64,000 bases of DNA from Arthrobacter sp. Y81 (GCF_002929335.1 NZ_PJIL01000015.1:62001-126000), one strand, 5' to 3'. Numbered from the stretch's first letter, positions 53,360 through 62,070 are shown. A program made the numbers and translations. The notes: generated by a model not told the origin, from the sequence alone.

Positions 53360-54435
53360 GCACCTACGCTGCCGACGAACAAAGCCCCACAGTGGACGTC
53401 CACGCCCACATTCTGCTTCCAGCTTTGCAGCAGTTGATAGCGGATGCCGACCCCGAGGGCTTCGGCGCCCAGCAGGCGCTGGAGGTCCGGCGGAATGGTC
53501 CTGAGTCCATGGCCGCCTCGGGCAAAATGATCAAGGAGCGCTGGCCGCAGCTGACGGACCTGGACCGCCGGCTCGCGGACATGGACAGCCGGGGGGTGGA
53601 CGTCCAGCTGGTCTCGCCGTCGCCGTCGCACTTCTACTACTTCGCCGGCGAAGAACTGTCCCTGAAGCTCGTGAAGCGGGCCAACCAGGCCGTTCGGGAG
53701 TTCGTGGACCGCGCCCCGGAGCGCCTTAACGGCCTGGGGCTGGTACCCCTGCAGCACCCCGCCCTGATGGTGGAAGCCCTGGATCATGCTGTCCTCGAGT
53801 GCGGACTGCTCGGCGTGGAAATCGGCTCGTTCGCCGCCACTCCCGGCGACCCGGAACGCGGCACCGTCGAACTTTCGGACCCGCGGCTGGAACCGTTCTG
53901 GAGCCGGGCCGAGGAACTCGGCGCCCTGGTCTTCCTGCACCCCTTCGGCTGTTCACTGGATGAGCGGCTGGACCGCTTCTACCTCGCCAACACCGTCTCC
54001 CAGCCCGCGGAAAACGCGGTGGCACTGTCCCACCTGATCTTTAGCGGTGTCCTGGACCGGCATCCGGAGCTGAAGGTCCTGGCGGCGCACGGCGGCGGAT
54101 ACCTTCCCACCACGATCGGGCGCTCCGACCACGCGTGGAAGGTCCGGCCGGAGGCGCGCGGCTGTGCGAAACCGCCGTCGTCGTACCTGAAGAAGCTGTA
54201 CTTCGATTCGCTCGTCCACAACCCCGCGGAACTGCGGGCGCTCGTGGCCGCCGCGGGCCCGGAGCAGGTTCTGCTGGGCTCGGACTATCCGTTCGACATG
54301 GGCTCCGACTGCCCAGCGGCCGAAGTGCGCGCGGCCAGCCTGCCCGCGGACGGCGAAGCCAAAGTGCTTGCCGGCAATGCCGCCGCCCTGGGCATCACCC
54401 CTGCTTCAGTCCTCACCGCCCGACCCACAGCCTAA
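53356..54435 (+). CDS. Amidohydrolase-2 family, ACMSD / aromatic decarboxylase-like
   Basis: 359 aa; ATG 53356 overlaps the monooxygenase stop (ATGA). Metal ligands: VDVHAHILLP (HxH, residues about 14-16), FLHPFGCS (His, about 194), VLAAHGGGYLP (His, about 240) and LLGSDYPFDMG (Asp, about 311). This order is that of ACMSD and gamma-resorcylate decarboxylase, which remove CO2 non-oxidatively. Together with the hydroxylase it would strip the carboxyl group of an aromatic or muconic acid. Confidence 0.87.
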   Translation: MSTYAADEQSPTVDVHAHILLPALQQLIADADPEGFGAQQALEVRRNGPESMAASGKMIKERWPQLTDLDRRLADMDSRGVDVQLVSPSPSHFYYFAGEELSLKLVKRANQAVREFVDRAPERLNGLGLVPLQHPALMVEALDHAVLECGLLGVEIGSFAATPGDPERGTVELSDPRLEPFWSRAEELGALVFLHPFGCSLDERLDRFYLANTVSQPAENAVALSHLIFSGVLDRHPELKVLAAHGGGYLPTTIGRSDHAWKVRPEARGCAKPPSSYLKKLYFDSLVHNPAELRALVAAAGPEQVLLGSDYPFDMGSDCPAAEVRAASLPADGEAKVLAGNAAALGITPASVLTARPTA

Positions 54436-54446
54436 GGAACACCCAC

Positions 54447-55451
54447 ATGGTCAAGATTGCTCGCTGGAATCACGACGGCGGGACGCAGTCCGGCTTTGTA
54501 GACAACGGGAACTGCTACGGCCTGCCCGCAGGCCGGACCGTCCAGACTCTGCTGGACGCCGGACCGGCCGAAACCCTGGCCCTCGCTGGCGAAACCATCG
54601 GATCCGCACCGCCGGTGCCACTGGCGGATGTGCAGTTGCTTGCCCCGCTGGTCCCCGCCACCATCCGTGACTTTGTGGCTTTCGAGGAACACGTCGAAGG
54701 GGTGCGTAAAAGCATCGACGGCGTGGCCGGCGTGGTGGCCGAATGGTACGAGGCGCCCACTTTCTACTTCACGAACCCGCACACGGTGACCGGCACCGGC
54801 GAGGTGATTGGCATTCCTGCGGGGTGCGAGGACCTGGACTTCGAAACGGAAGTGGCCGCCGTCGTAGGACGTGTTCCGGGAAGCGACGGCCGGAACCTGA
54901 CCGCAGCCGAGGCACACCGGCATATCTTCGGCTACACGGTGCTCAACGACTGGTCGGCGCGCGACCTGCAGCGCCGCGAGATGAAAGTCAGCCTGGGGCC
55001 GTGCAAGGGCAAGGATTTCGCCAACACGCTGGGGCCCTGGATTGTCACCGCGGATGAGTTCGAGGACCTGCACGACGCCGAGGGGTTCCTACCGATCTCC
55101 ATGGCCGTGGAAGTCAACGGGGAAGCCATCGGACGGGACCTGCTGTCCAACATGGGCTGGCCGTTCGCCGAGCTGGTGGCCTACGCCTCTCAGGATTCCG
55201 TGGTGCGGCCCGGCGATGTCCTGGGTTCCGGCACGTGCGGCAGCGGCTGCCTCGCGGAACTCTGGGGGCGGAACGGTTCAAAGACTCCCCCGCCACTCAA
55301 GCCCGGCGACGTGGTCCGCATGACAGTGGAAGGAATCGGCAGAATCGAGAACACCGTAGGCGAACGCAGTGAAGCTGTGACCCGTGTTCCTGCCCGCATC
55401 CGCCCAAGGAACCGCGTTCGGGTTCCGTCACCTGTTTCTCCGGGGCTATAG
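54447..55451 (+). CDS. Second FAH-family protein of the operon
   Basis: 334 aa from ATG 54447 (TAAGGAACACCCAC upstream), 11 nt after the decarboxylase. Metal site: DLDFETEVAAVVGR (about 132-145) and LNDWSARDLQRRE (about 170-182). GSGTCGSGCLAELWG (about 262-276) is typical of the long FAH subfamily near fumarylacetoacetase. It differs from the FAH at 50197 in length and loops, so it should catalyse a different step, probably the final C-C bond hydrolysis. Confidence 0.87.
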   Translation: MVKIARWNHDGGTQSGFVDNGNCYGLPAGRTVQTLLDAGPAETLALAGETIGSAPPVPLADVQLLAPLVPATIRDFVAFEEHVEGVRKSIDGVAGVVAEWYEAPTFYFTNPHTVTGTGEVIGIPAGCEDLDFETEVAAVVGRVPGSDGRNLTAAEAHRHIFGYTVLNDWSARDLQRREMKVSLGPCKGKDFANTLGPWIVTADEFEDLHDAEGFLPISMAVEVNGEAIGRDLLSNMGWPFAELVAYASQDSVVRPGDVLGSGTCGSGCLAELWGRNGSKTPPPLKPGDVVRMTVEGIGRIENTVGERSEAVTRVPARIRPRNRVRVPSPVSPGL

Positions 55452-56228
55452 GTGGTCTCCCTTCAGCTCGAAGGCCGCACAGTGGTGGTCACCGGCGCGG
55501 GCCAGGGACAGGGTGCCGCCGAGGCGCGGCTGCTCGTGGAAGCAGGGGCCCGTGTCATCGCGACGGACCTGGCCGCAGAGATGCCTGCGCACCTGGCCGC
55601 ATTGACGGCATCTTCGGCTGATGCGCTGACGTACCGGCAGCTCGATGTCGCTGATGCCTCCGGCTGGTCCGATCTCGGGGGCTGGATCGAGTCCCGGGGC
55701 TGGCAGCTGGACGGGCTCGTGAACAACGCAGGCATCACGCAGCGCAGCCGGCTGCTGAATGCCTCGGTGGCCGACCTGCAGCGCGTCTATGAAATAAACG
55801 TCGCCGGGGCCCTGCTAGGCATCCAGGCCCTCACACCGCTGATGGGCAGCGGCTCCGCGATTGTGAATGTGGGCTCCGTCGCGGGCCTTACAGCGCACTA
55901 TCCCGTCGCTTACACCGCCAGCAAATGGGCCCTGCGCGGGCTGTCCCACGTCGCGGCCATGGAGCTTGGCCCCCGCGGGATCCGGGTGAATACCATCCAC
56001 CCGGGCTTCATCGAAACACCTATGACGGCGAGCGCAAAGCCCGAGTTCAGGCAGGCCACGCTGGCCGAGACACCGCTGGGCCGCACGGGAAACGTAGAAG
56101 AGGTGGCCGGCGTTGTATTGTTCCTCCTCAGTCCGTTGTCGTCGTTCGTGACGGGCGCCGAGATTCCGGTGGATGGCGGCCAGTCAGGCCACGGCGGAGC
56201 CAAGTCCGTCTCTGACGCGATGCGCTGA
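55452..56228 (+). CDS. Short-chain dehydrogenase/reductase
   Basis: 258 aa with a GTG start immediately after the FAH stop. Classical SDR: VVVTGAGQGQGAAEARLLVE (cofactor loop, residues about 11-30), a NNAG motif at about 92, Ser in NVGSVAG, YTASKWALRGLSH (YxxxK, about 155) and IHPGFIETPM. Asp after the second strand (ATDLA) favours NAD+. It is the last gene of the operon and ends just before the 66-bp palindrome. It probably oxidises an alcohol or diol intermediate. Confidence 0.88.
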   Translation: MVSLQLEGRTVVVTGAGQGQGAAEARLLVEAGARVIATDLAAEMPAHLAALTASSADALTYRQLDVADASGWSDLGGWIESRGWQLDGLVNNAGITQRSRLLNASVADLQRVYEINVAGALLGIQALTPLMGSGSAIVNVGSVAGLTAHYPVAYTASKWALRGLSHVAAMELGPRGIRVNTIHPGFIETPMTASAKPEFRQATLAETPLGRTGNVEEVAGVVLFLLSPLSSFVTGAEIPVDGGQSGHGGAKSVSDAMR

Positions 56229-56234
56229 CGCACC

Positions 56235-56300
56235 CCCAACCAGGTAGCAGCAAGTGTCGTTATGAGGGCTCATAACGACACTTGCTGCTACCTGGTTGGG
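56235..56300. repeat. 66-bp perfect palindrome (32-bp arms, 2-nt loop)
   Basis: The left arm 56235-56266 and right arm 56269-56300 are exact reverse complements around GG. It begins CCCAACCAGGTAGCAGC. It lies between the convergent operon end (56228) and the broken SDR (56315), so it can act as a bidirectional terminator. Arms this long and perfect exceed what termination needs, and suggest a dispersed repeat element of the REP or palindromic-unit kind. Confidence 0.85.
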
Positions 56301-56314
56301 AATGGCCGCCGCAC

Positions 56315-56743
56315 CTAGCCCGGCAACACCGCTGACCAGCCGCCGTCGACCATCAGGTTGGCGCCTGTCACGTAGGATGCTTCGTCTGAGGCGAGGAACA
56401 GGGCGCATCTTGCGACTTCGTCCGGCGTGCCGATCCGGCCCAGCGGGATGCTTCCGGCGATGGATCGCATGGGGTGGTCGGCAGCCAGGAGGTTGTCCTC
56501 GGTGGCTGCGGTGCGGATCATTCCCGGACTCACGGCGTTGAGGTCCACCCGGCTGCTGCTCATCCGGCCACCCGCGGCGGCGACCTCGGCAACAGTGGCT
56601 GCGGCGCCGTCGTCGTCCATGTCGCAGCCGATTACCAACGCCCCTGCGTTGGCGAACGCAAGCGCGGCTGCCCTGCCCTGGCCGCTGGCCGTTCCCGTGA
56701 TGACGGCGGACTTGCCGGCGAGGCGCAAGGGTGAAACAGGCAT
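56315..56743 (-). pseudogene. SDR with in-frame deletion of the catalytic core
   Basis: 142 aa instead of ~250; ATG 56743 with GGAAGGAACCCCC upstream. The cofactor half is intact (KSAVITGTASGQGRAAALAF, CDMDD). At about residue 67 the sequence jumps from GGRMSSSRVDL to NAVSPGMIRTAA, which normally follows the active site. NNAG, catalytic Ser and YxxxK, about 105 residues, are missing. The reading frame and C-terminus (LMVDGGWSAVLPG) are kept, so a short non-catalytic protein could still be made. Confidence 0.75.
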
Positions 56744-56816
56744 GGGGGTTCCTTCCAGAAGTACATTTCCTTCGACTTTCGCAGGGACTGTCCGGAAGGG
56801 GAACGGCCGGTTGCGT

Positions 56817-57779
56817 CTACCTGGTATCCGTCACAGTGATAGTCACCGGGTGGGCTGTGACGGGGAAGAGTTCATGCAACCGAGCGCAGGCCCGCTGGAC
56901 CACCGAGCGCAGCCAGGCGCTCGCGGGATCCTCCGTCTGGGACGGGTGCCAGTACATGGCCTCCACAAGGGAAGCCTCGGCACCTTCGGAGAATTCCAGC
57001 ACCGCGATGTCCGCGCCGCGCTGGGCCCTGGCGGCCAGCATCCGCGGGACCAGCGCCACCAGGTCCGTCCCCTCGACGAGCAGCGGCAGCGACAGGAAGC
57101 CGGCCACGACTGCCGCCACCCGGCGCTGAACACCGCGGGATTCGAACAGCTTGTCCGCCGGGGTGCTGATTCCCTCACCGAAATAGCCGACTGCGTGGGG
57201 AACCGTTGTCAGGTCCTCCAGGCCCAGCCGGGGCTGCTGGAAGAGGGGATTTCCGGTGTCAGCGATCGCCACGAAACTGTCCCGGAACAGCTGCTTGCTG
57301 GCGCCCTGCATGTGGTAACCCGTCGGCCCCACGAGCAGGTCTATTTTTGAAAAGTCCGCCATCTGGCCCTGGATTCCGGTGCCGGCGGTGGGAACGAAAT
57401 CCACGGACACGTTCGGGGCTTCCTGCCGCAGAATCTGGCGGAGGGGACTCACGATCAGCGCAGCCGCGTAGTCCGAGGCGGCGATGATGAACTCCCGCTC
57501 GCTCGTGGCGGCATCGAAGCCCGAGCGGACCCGTGTGGCCCGCTGGACGTGAAGCATGGCTTCATCAACCAGCGGGACCAATGCCTGTGCGAACGGCGTG
57601 AGGTCGTACGTGCGGCCATTTCGGACCAGGAGTTCGTCGTCGAAGTGCCGCCGGAGCCGGGCCATCGCCGCACTGGTGGCCGGCTGGCTGAGCTGCAGCC
57701 TCTCAGCCGCGCGGGAAACGTTGCGCAGCTCCAACAGGACCTGAAGTTGGGGCAACAGGTTCAGGTCCAGGTTCTTCAT
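56817..57779 (-). CDS. LysR-family transcriptional regulator
   Basis: 320 aa from ATG 57779 (MKNLDLNLLPQL); a GTG 6 nt upstream is possible. HTH at about residues 13-60 (VLLELRNVSRAAERLQLSQP, ATSAAMARLRRHF), close to NodD/SyrM-type LysR proteins. The effector domain runs from about 90. It lies 28 nt downstream of the MFS transporter gene on the same strand. It may regulate that transporter or the operon ending at 56228. Confidence 0.87.
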   Translation of the reverse strand: MKNLDLNLLPQLQVLLELRNVSRAAERLQLSQPATSAAMARLRRHFDDELLVRNGRTYDLTPFAQALVPLVDEAMLHVQRATRVRSGFDAATSEREFIIAASDYAAALIVSPLRQILRQEAPNVSVDFVPTAGTGIQGQMADFSKIDLLVGPTGYHMQGASKQLFRDSFVAIADTGNPLFQQPRLGLEDLTTVPHAVGYFGEGISTPADKLFESRGVQRRVAAVVAGFLSLPLLVEGTDLVALVPRMLAARAQRGADIAVLEFSEGAEASLVEAMYWHPSQTEDPASAWLRSVVQRACARLHELFPVTAHPVTITVTDTR

Positions 57780-57813
57780 ACCCACAGGTTATCCGTACAC
57801 GACACTGGCCGTC

Positions 57814-59034
57814 CTAGTGGCTGACGGGCATCATCCGGGGACCGCGGACCAAGACGGCAAGCAGCGCAACGGCACACCCGATTCCCAGTGCGCCAAGGGC
57901 GAAGCCGAGGCCCCCCAGTCCCGCTGCGGCGGCCCCCAGGACGATGGGAGTCAGGAACTGGCCGATGAACAGCGTCCCGGTCCAGATGCCTGTGCCACGG
58001 CCGCGCTGCTGAAATTCGAGGCCATTGACGGCCCAAGTAAGCAGCGCGGGCAGCAGCACGCCTGTTCCTGCGCTGGCAATAACTGCCCCTGCGATTGCCA
58101 GCGGCACCGTGCCCGCGACGGAGACCAGGCAAAGTCCGACGGCGGCCAGCCCGAATGCGAGAGCCAGCAGGTTTCGCGTGCCCAGCTTCGCCAGGAAGCG
58201 GAAAGAGATGGCGCCTGCCGCGGTAGCGAGGGAGGCGATGGCCGCGGCCAGTCCGATGAGTGCTGCGTCCCCGACGCCCAGGCCGGTAATGACGTACGGC
58301 AGGTGCACGATCAGTGCGTAGAAAACAATCCCGCCGAACAGCGTCACTGCGGCCGGGGCACCAATCTGCCGCCATGGCACCGGCGTTTTGGCCGCCCTCG
58401 TGCGCTGGCTCCTTGCCGGCTCCCAGAGCTTGAAGACCATGAGGATGACGATGACTGCGCTGACGGCGTAGAGCCAGAACGGCGTCCTCCAGCTGATGCT
58501 GCCCAAGGCACCGCCCAACGCGAAGAATGCGGTGGCTGCGAGCGCACTGACCATAGTTTGAAGCCCAAGGTACTTGTTCCGCTGTTCGCCCGAATAGTAA
58601 TCCGTGATGAGGGTGGTGCAGCAGGTCATGATGGCGGCTTCGGCGATTCCTACGCCGACACGGGACAACGCGATGGCTTCCAGGGTCTCCAGCCAAAGCG
58701 GCGCCGTCCCGAAGGCGGCGTATGCCAGCATGGCGAAGACCAGGAGCTGCTTCCGTCCTACCCGGTCGGCAACATAGCCGGCCAGGGGCGAGAAAAGCGC
58801 TACGAACAGCGCTGGCAGCGTCAGGGTGAGCGGCACCAGGATGGCAACCCCGGGGGTGTCTGCGAAGGCCTGGTTAAGGGTCGGGAGGATGGGCGCCAGA
58901 AGGACAGCCCCCAGCACCGGCATGCAGCTGCCTGCCACCAGCAGGGTTGCCTGGAGTGGTCCGGCCTTTCGCGGCGCCGCGGGGCCGGATGCAGCGTCCC
59001 TGGTCGCTGTACCCGTGAGCTGAATATTCTCCAT
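57814..59034 (-). CDS. MFS transporter
   Basis: 406 aa; ATG 59034 with AAAGGGAGATTCA upstream. Twelve hydrophobic segments; the TM2-3 loop GYVADRVGRKQLLVFAM is the MFS signature, and RVGVGIAEAAIMTCC marks TM4-5. It lacks the EYYDF start of MHS transporters, so it belongs to another MFS group (DHA1 or aromatic/drug type). Flanked by two LysR genes, it is probably induced by its substrate. Confidence 0.87.
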   Translation of the reverse strand: MENIQLTGTATRDAASGPAAPRKAGPLQATLLVAGSCMPVLGAVLLAPILPTLNQAFADTPGVAILVPLTLTLPALFVALFSPLAGYVADRVGRKQLLVFAMLAYAAFGTAPLWLETLEAIALSRVGVGIAEAAIMTCCTTLITDYYSGEQRNKYLGLQTMVSALAATAFFALGGALGSISWRTPFWLYAVSAVIVILMVFKLWEPARSQRTRAAKTPVPWRQIGAPAAVTLFGGIVFYALIVHLPYVITGLGVGDAALIGLAAAIASLATAAGAISFRFLAKLGTRNLLALAFGLAAVGLCLVSVAGTVPLAIAGAVIASAGTGVLLPALLTWAVNGLEFQQRGRGTGIWTGTLFIGQFLTPIVLGAAAAGLGGLGFALGALGIGCAVALLAVLVRGPRMMPVSH

Positions 59035-59145
59035 TGAATCTCCCTTTGCCTCGTGATGGTCACGGAGAATCGGCGCCGTTCAGCCGCCGAAAGTTACTTC
59101 CCTCACTGTGGCAAATCCTGAGGTATCGGGGGAATCACGCATTTG

Positions 59146-59160
59146 GGATAGCTGGTATCC
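59146..59160. promoter_or_regulatory. LysR-type operator between MFS and LysR genes
   Basis: GGATA-GCTGG-TATCC is a perfect interrupted palindrome in the 208-bp region between the divergent MFS (59034) and LysR (59243) genes. Its size fits the T-N11-A type site of LysR regulators. It is a likely binding site for the regulator at 59243. Confidence 0.5.
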
Positions 59161-59242
59161 ATGGAACCGATGGCAGCAGTGGTCACGGCATCAATACAAT
59201 GAAGGTCCGACTTCACCCAGGTGTAAGACGAAAGGCGAATGA

Positions 59243-60130
59243 ATGACGGTCGAAGTACGTCAGGCAAGGTATTTCATAGCTGTGGCCGAAGAGCTCCATT
59301 TTGGCCGGGCGGCTGACCGTCTCAGCATGTCCCAGCCTCCACTAAGCCAAGCCATTTTGCAGCTGGAACGCCAGCTTGGCACCACCCTGCTCAACAGATC
59401 GAGCCGCAGCGTTTTGCTGACAGAGGCGGGCAGCCTGTTCCTCGAGCAATGCAGATTGCTGGTCGGCGCCTCAGAACGCGCTCAGGAGACAGCCCAAATG
59501 GCAAGTTCAGGCAGCATTGGAACTCTGCGCATTGGAGCGGTCACCTCGGCGTTCAGCGAAGTGCTTCCGGAGATCCTGGCCCGCTTTCGTGCCACGCGCC
59601 CGCTAGTGGAATTACGCGTCCAGGAGATCGACTCTCATCACGGGCGGGATGCCCTTGGCCGCCGCGAGCTCGACGTGGCCGTGATCCGCCATTCCGAAAC
59701 TGGTCGCCGGCTCATATCGGTACCATTGCGCCGGGACCACTTTGTAGTCGCTATGCCTAAAGACCACCCCCTCGCCCAAGGAAGAGGGCCTGTCAGCCTG
59801 TCGGAGTTCCGGGAAGACTCCTGGGTGTGGCTGCCTCGGCAGATTTCCCCGGACTACCACGACGAACTCGTCGCTGCGTGCCGGCAGGTGGGCTTCAGCC
59901 CGGAAGCGCAGCACTACGCCAACTCCATCAATTCCCAGCTGGCCATGGTCAAGTGCGGGCTAGGGGTGACTCTGGCCCCGGAATCATCCGTGCGGCAACA
60001 GCCGGATGACCTTGTGTGGCGACAGATAAAGGAACGCGCGGACTTGGTCGAACTCTCTATCGTCAGCCGGGCAGAGACAAAGGAGCCGCTGGTGGAACAT
60101 TTCATTCTGTGCGCTTCCCCGGACGCCTGA
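59243..60130 (+). CDS. LysR-family transcriptional regulator
   Basis: 295 aa from ATG 59243 (GAAAGGCGAATGA upstream). The N-terminus VEVRQARYFIAVAEELHFGR, AADRLSMSQPPLSQAILQLE is the CatR/BenM-like group, regulators of aromatic catabolism. The effector domain covers about 90-290. It is divergent from the MFS transporter and probably activates it in response to an aromatic acid or its muconate. Confidence 0.9.
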   Translation: MTVEVRQARYFIAVAEELHFGRAADRLSMSQPPLSQAILQLERQLGTTLLNRSSRSVLLTEAGSLFLEQCRLLVGASERAQETAQMASSGSIGTLRIGAVTSAFSEVLPEILARFRATRPLVELRVQEIDSHHGRDALGRRELDVAVIRHSETGRRLISVPLRRDHFVVAMPKDHPLAQGRGPVSLSEFREDSWVWLPRQISPDYHDELVAACRQVGFSPEAQHYANSINSQLAMVKCGLGVTLAPESSVRQQPDDLVWRQIKERADLVELSIVSRAETKEPLVEHFILCASPDA

Positions 60131-60155
60131 GCATCACTTTCGGCCCTGCGATGCA

Positions 60156-60325
60156 CTATTTGGCCACGGAAGCACCCTCCCGTACCGCAGCGGCTTGGGG
60201 CTGTTCTGTGAGGATCCGTGATTTGAAGCTCGTCAGGCCTATTGCGGGGCCCGCTTCGCGCTGCCCTTTCGGTAGCGACTGGATACCGGCGCGGATGATC
60301 TCGCCAGCATGATCACGACACTGTG
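60156..60325 (-). pseudogene. Fragment of an amino-acid ABC transporter permease
   Basis: The minus strand reads HAGEIIRAGIQSLPKGQREA, GPAIGLTSFKSRIL, the EAA cytoplasmic loop of HisM/GltK-type permeases (AExxRAGIQSVxxGQxEAxxALGLT). It runs out of register after that and stops at 60156. About 40 recognisable residues remain. The rest of the 430-bp gap 60131-60560 shows nothing else I can support. Confidence 0.6.
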
Positions 60326-60559
60326 AATAGACGCCTCCGAAGCGAAAAGCCGTAGACGTCTCCCGCGCCTCTCATGGACATCGCCGTCACTCCCTGGCGC
60401 ACCACCCGTCAGATATCGTCTGAGGTTTCGAAAAAGTGGACGACGGCGGCCGGTGCTGCGCGTGGACCGGACGTTGCCACAGTTTGTTGGAGTGTGCCAA
60501 TGGTAGGACTGGCGGGGCCACCGCAGTTCAGCAGCAGAGCACGAACAGCCAGCACAGCC

Positions 60560-61110
60560 ACGTGCTGGAACCTTGGTAACCTCACGGTCTCCCGTTTCGG
60601 TTACGGCGCGATGACGCTCGCTGGCCCGGCGTCATGGGTCCGCCGGCCGACCGCGATGGGGCACTCGCTGTGCTCCGCGAAGCTGTCGAACTCGGGATTA
60701 CGCACATTGATGCGAGCGATTACTACGGGCCTCGAATCACCAACGACGTCATCCGTGAGGCGCTACACCCCTATCCCGAATCGCTGCACATCGCAACCAA
60801 GGTCGGCGGGACCCGTGATGCCCAGGGCGGTTGGCCCGTGGCCAGACAGCCTGAGGATCTGCGTCGCGCCGTGCACGACAACCTCGGAGCCCTTGGCCTT
60901 GAAACGCTCGACTTGGTAAACCTCCGGCTAGGCAACGCCGAGGGGCGGAGGCGGGCTTGATGGCCGAGCCGTTCGAAGCGCTCGTCGAACTGCAGAAGGG
61001 GGCCTGATCCAACACCACCTGCGCGAGAACGTCACTGGCGCGGGCCTTTCGCTCTCTGTCGAAGACCTCGCCGAACTGGATAAGATCGGCCGCTACCTGG
61101 TGAGACGCGT
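60560..61110 (+). pseudogene. Second aldo/keto reductase remnant: frameshifts and internal deletion
   Basis: Pieces in three frames line up as one AKR: LGNLTVSRFGYGAMTLAGP, then from 60634 MGPPADRDGALAVLREAVEL, ITHIDASDYYGPRITNDVIR (catalytic Asp and Tyr) and HIATKVGGTRD (Lys); then MAEPFEALVELQKG from about 60960; then HHLRENVTGAGLSLSVEDLA to about 61100. Single-base losses lie near 60632, 60943 and 61003. About 100 residues are deleted between LIQHH and LRENV. Confidence 0.7.
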
Positions 61111-61257
61111 GGCCGGGACCTGCGGAAACTACACGTCGTCCCTAAGGGAACGCGCCAGGATGGCGGCTGCTGATCTCGGGGTTAGTGTGCTCGTCACGGC
61201 TCGCATGTGTACGGCGCTCCCCCGATTGGTCGTCAGAGGAGCGCCGTCCCGGGATAC

Positions 61258-61701
61258 TCAGACCTGGACGATGGCGAGCCGGAAGTGATTTTCCGGGCTG
61301 TAGTTCCAGGCGAAGCCCAGATCTTCCCACGCAGCGTCGGTGGGTTCTGCCGTGGAGGTGGTGAGCTTCATCATCGACGTGATGTCTTTCGGGACTTCCA
61401 GGGCGCCCAGAACGCATTGAACGTCGGTCATCGCTGCTCCGGAGGTTTCCCGGGGACCCTTAGTGTCGATGGAGAGCTTTGTCCCGTCCGCGGTCAGCTC
61501 TACACCGTCGGCGCCGTCAAGTCCGCATCCGGATACGGCGTCGGCAAGGTTGGCGCCAGCAGGTGCCGGCGCGGCAGAGGACGAGGTCTCGGTCGTGGGT
61601 TCGGGAGCCGGAGCTGGTGCGGCGGTGGAACATCCGCTGAGGATGAATGCGGCGGCAACGGCGGTCGCAGTGGTGATCGAATACCTGACGGGGAGGCGCA
61701 T
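61258..61701 (-). CDS. Secreted lipoprotein, function unknown
   Basis: 147 aa from ATG 61701 with GAAAGGCTCCAC upstream. The signal peptide has RYS, a hydrophobic stretch ATAVAAAFI and lipobox LSGC (Cys at about 23), so it is a lipid-anchored surface protein. A Pro/Ala/Ser/Thr spacer to about 50 leads to a globular domain with two Cys (SGCGLDGADGVEL and DVQCVLGAL) that could pair. It resembles the many small actinobacterial lipoproteins without known function. Confidence 0.75.
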   Translation of the reverse strand: MRLPVRYSITTATAVAAAFILSGCSTAAPAPAPEPTTETSSSAAPAPAGANLADAVSGCGLDGADGVELTADGTKLSIDTKGPRETSGAAMTDVQCVLGALEVPKDITSMMKLTTSTAEPTDAAWEDLGFAWNYSPENHFRLAIVQV

Positions 61702-62070
61702 GTGGAGCCTTTCAAAGGTTGGCCTGGTGTCCGGTTCGCGGGAGGTCCCGGTGGGCCTCTTCCCTGCGCCCAGGATGCCCAGGCAGCGACCTGCCCGGAA
61801 AAGTGTCGTGCGCATTGTTCCCCCGTGATTCGCCGGAGCTGACCGGCTTCGGCAAGCTTAGCGGATCAGCCTCCGAACCGGACCGGAATTCCCGGTTTTG
61901 AGGGACATGTTTCCGGCGGCTCCAGTGGTGCTCTTCCGCAAAAATCTGCCGACACATATGACACTTCGCCCGGCCACCGCCGGCGGCGGTCGCCTGCAGC
62001 GTGGATAACCCGGTGACACGTCTGGGCGTTACTAGATGCCTTACTAGGGCGCTTCTGGAGGCTGACAGAT
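61702..62070. other. 369-bp intergenic stretch with no supported gene
   Basis: Several frames are open here, but none has a ribosome site, recognisable homology or consistent codon bias. I see no clear hairpin or promoter apart from the leader of the lipoprotein gene. Confidence 0.5.

Noticed and set aside
57817..59037. 406-codon open frame exactly antisense to the MFS transporter
   Set aside because: Composition (Gln, Gly, Asp, Arg runs) is that of an antisense shadow, while the minus strand has clear transporter helices and a good ribosome site.
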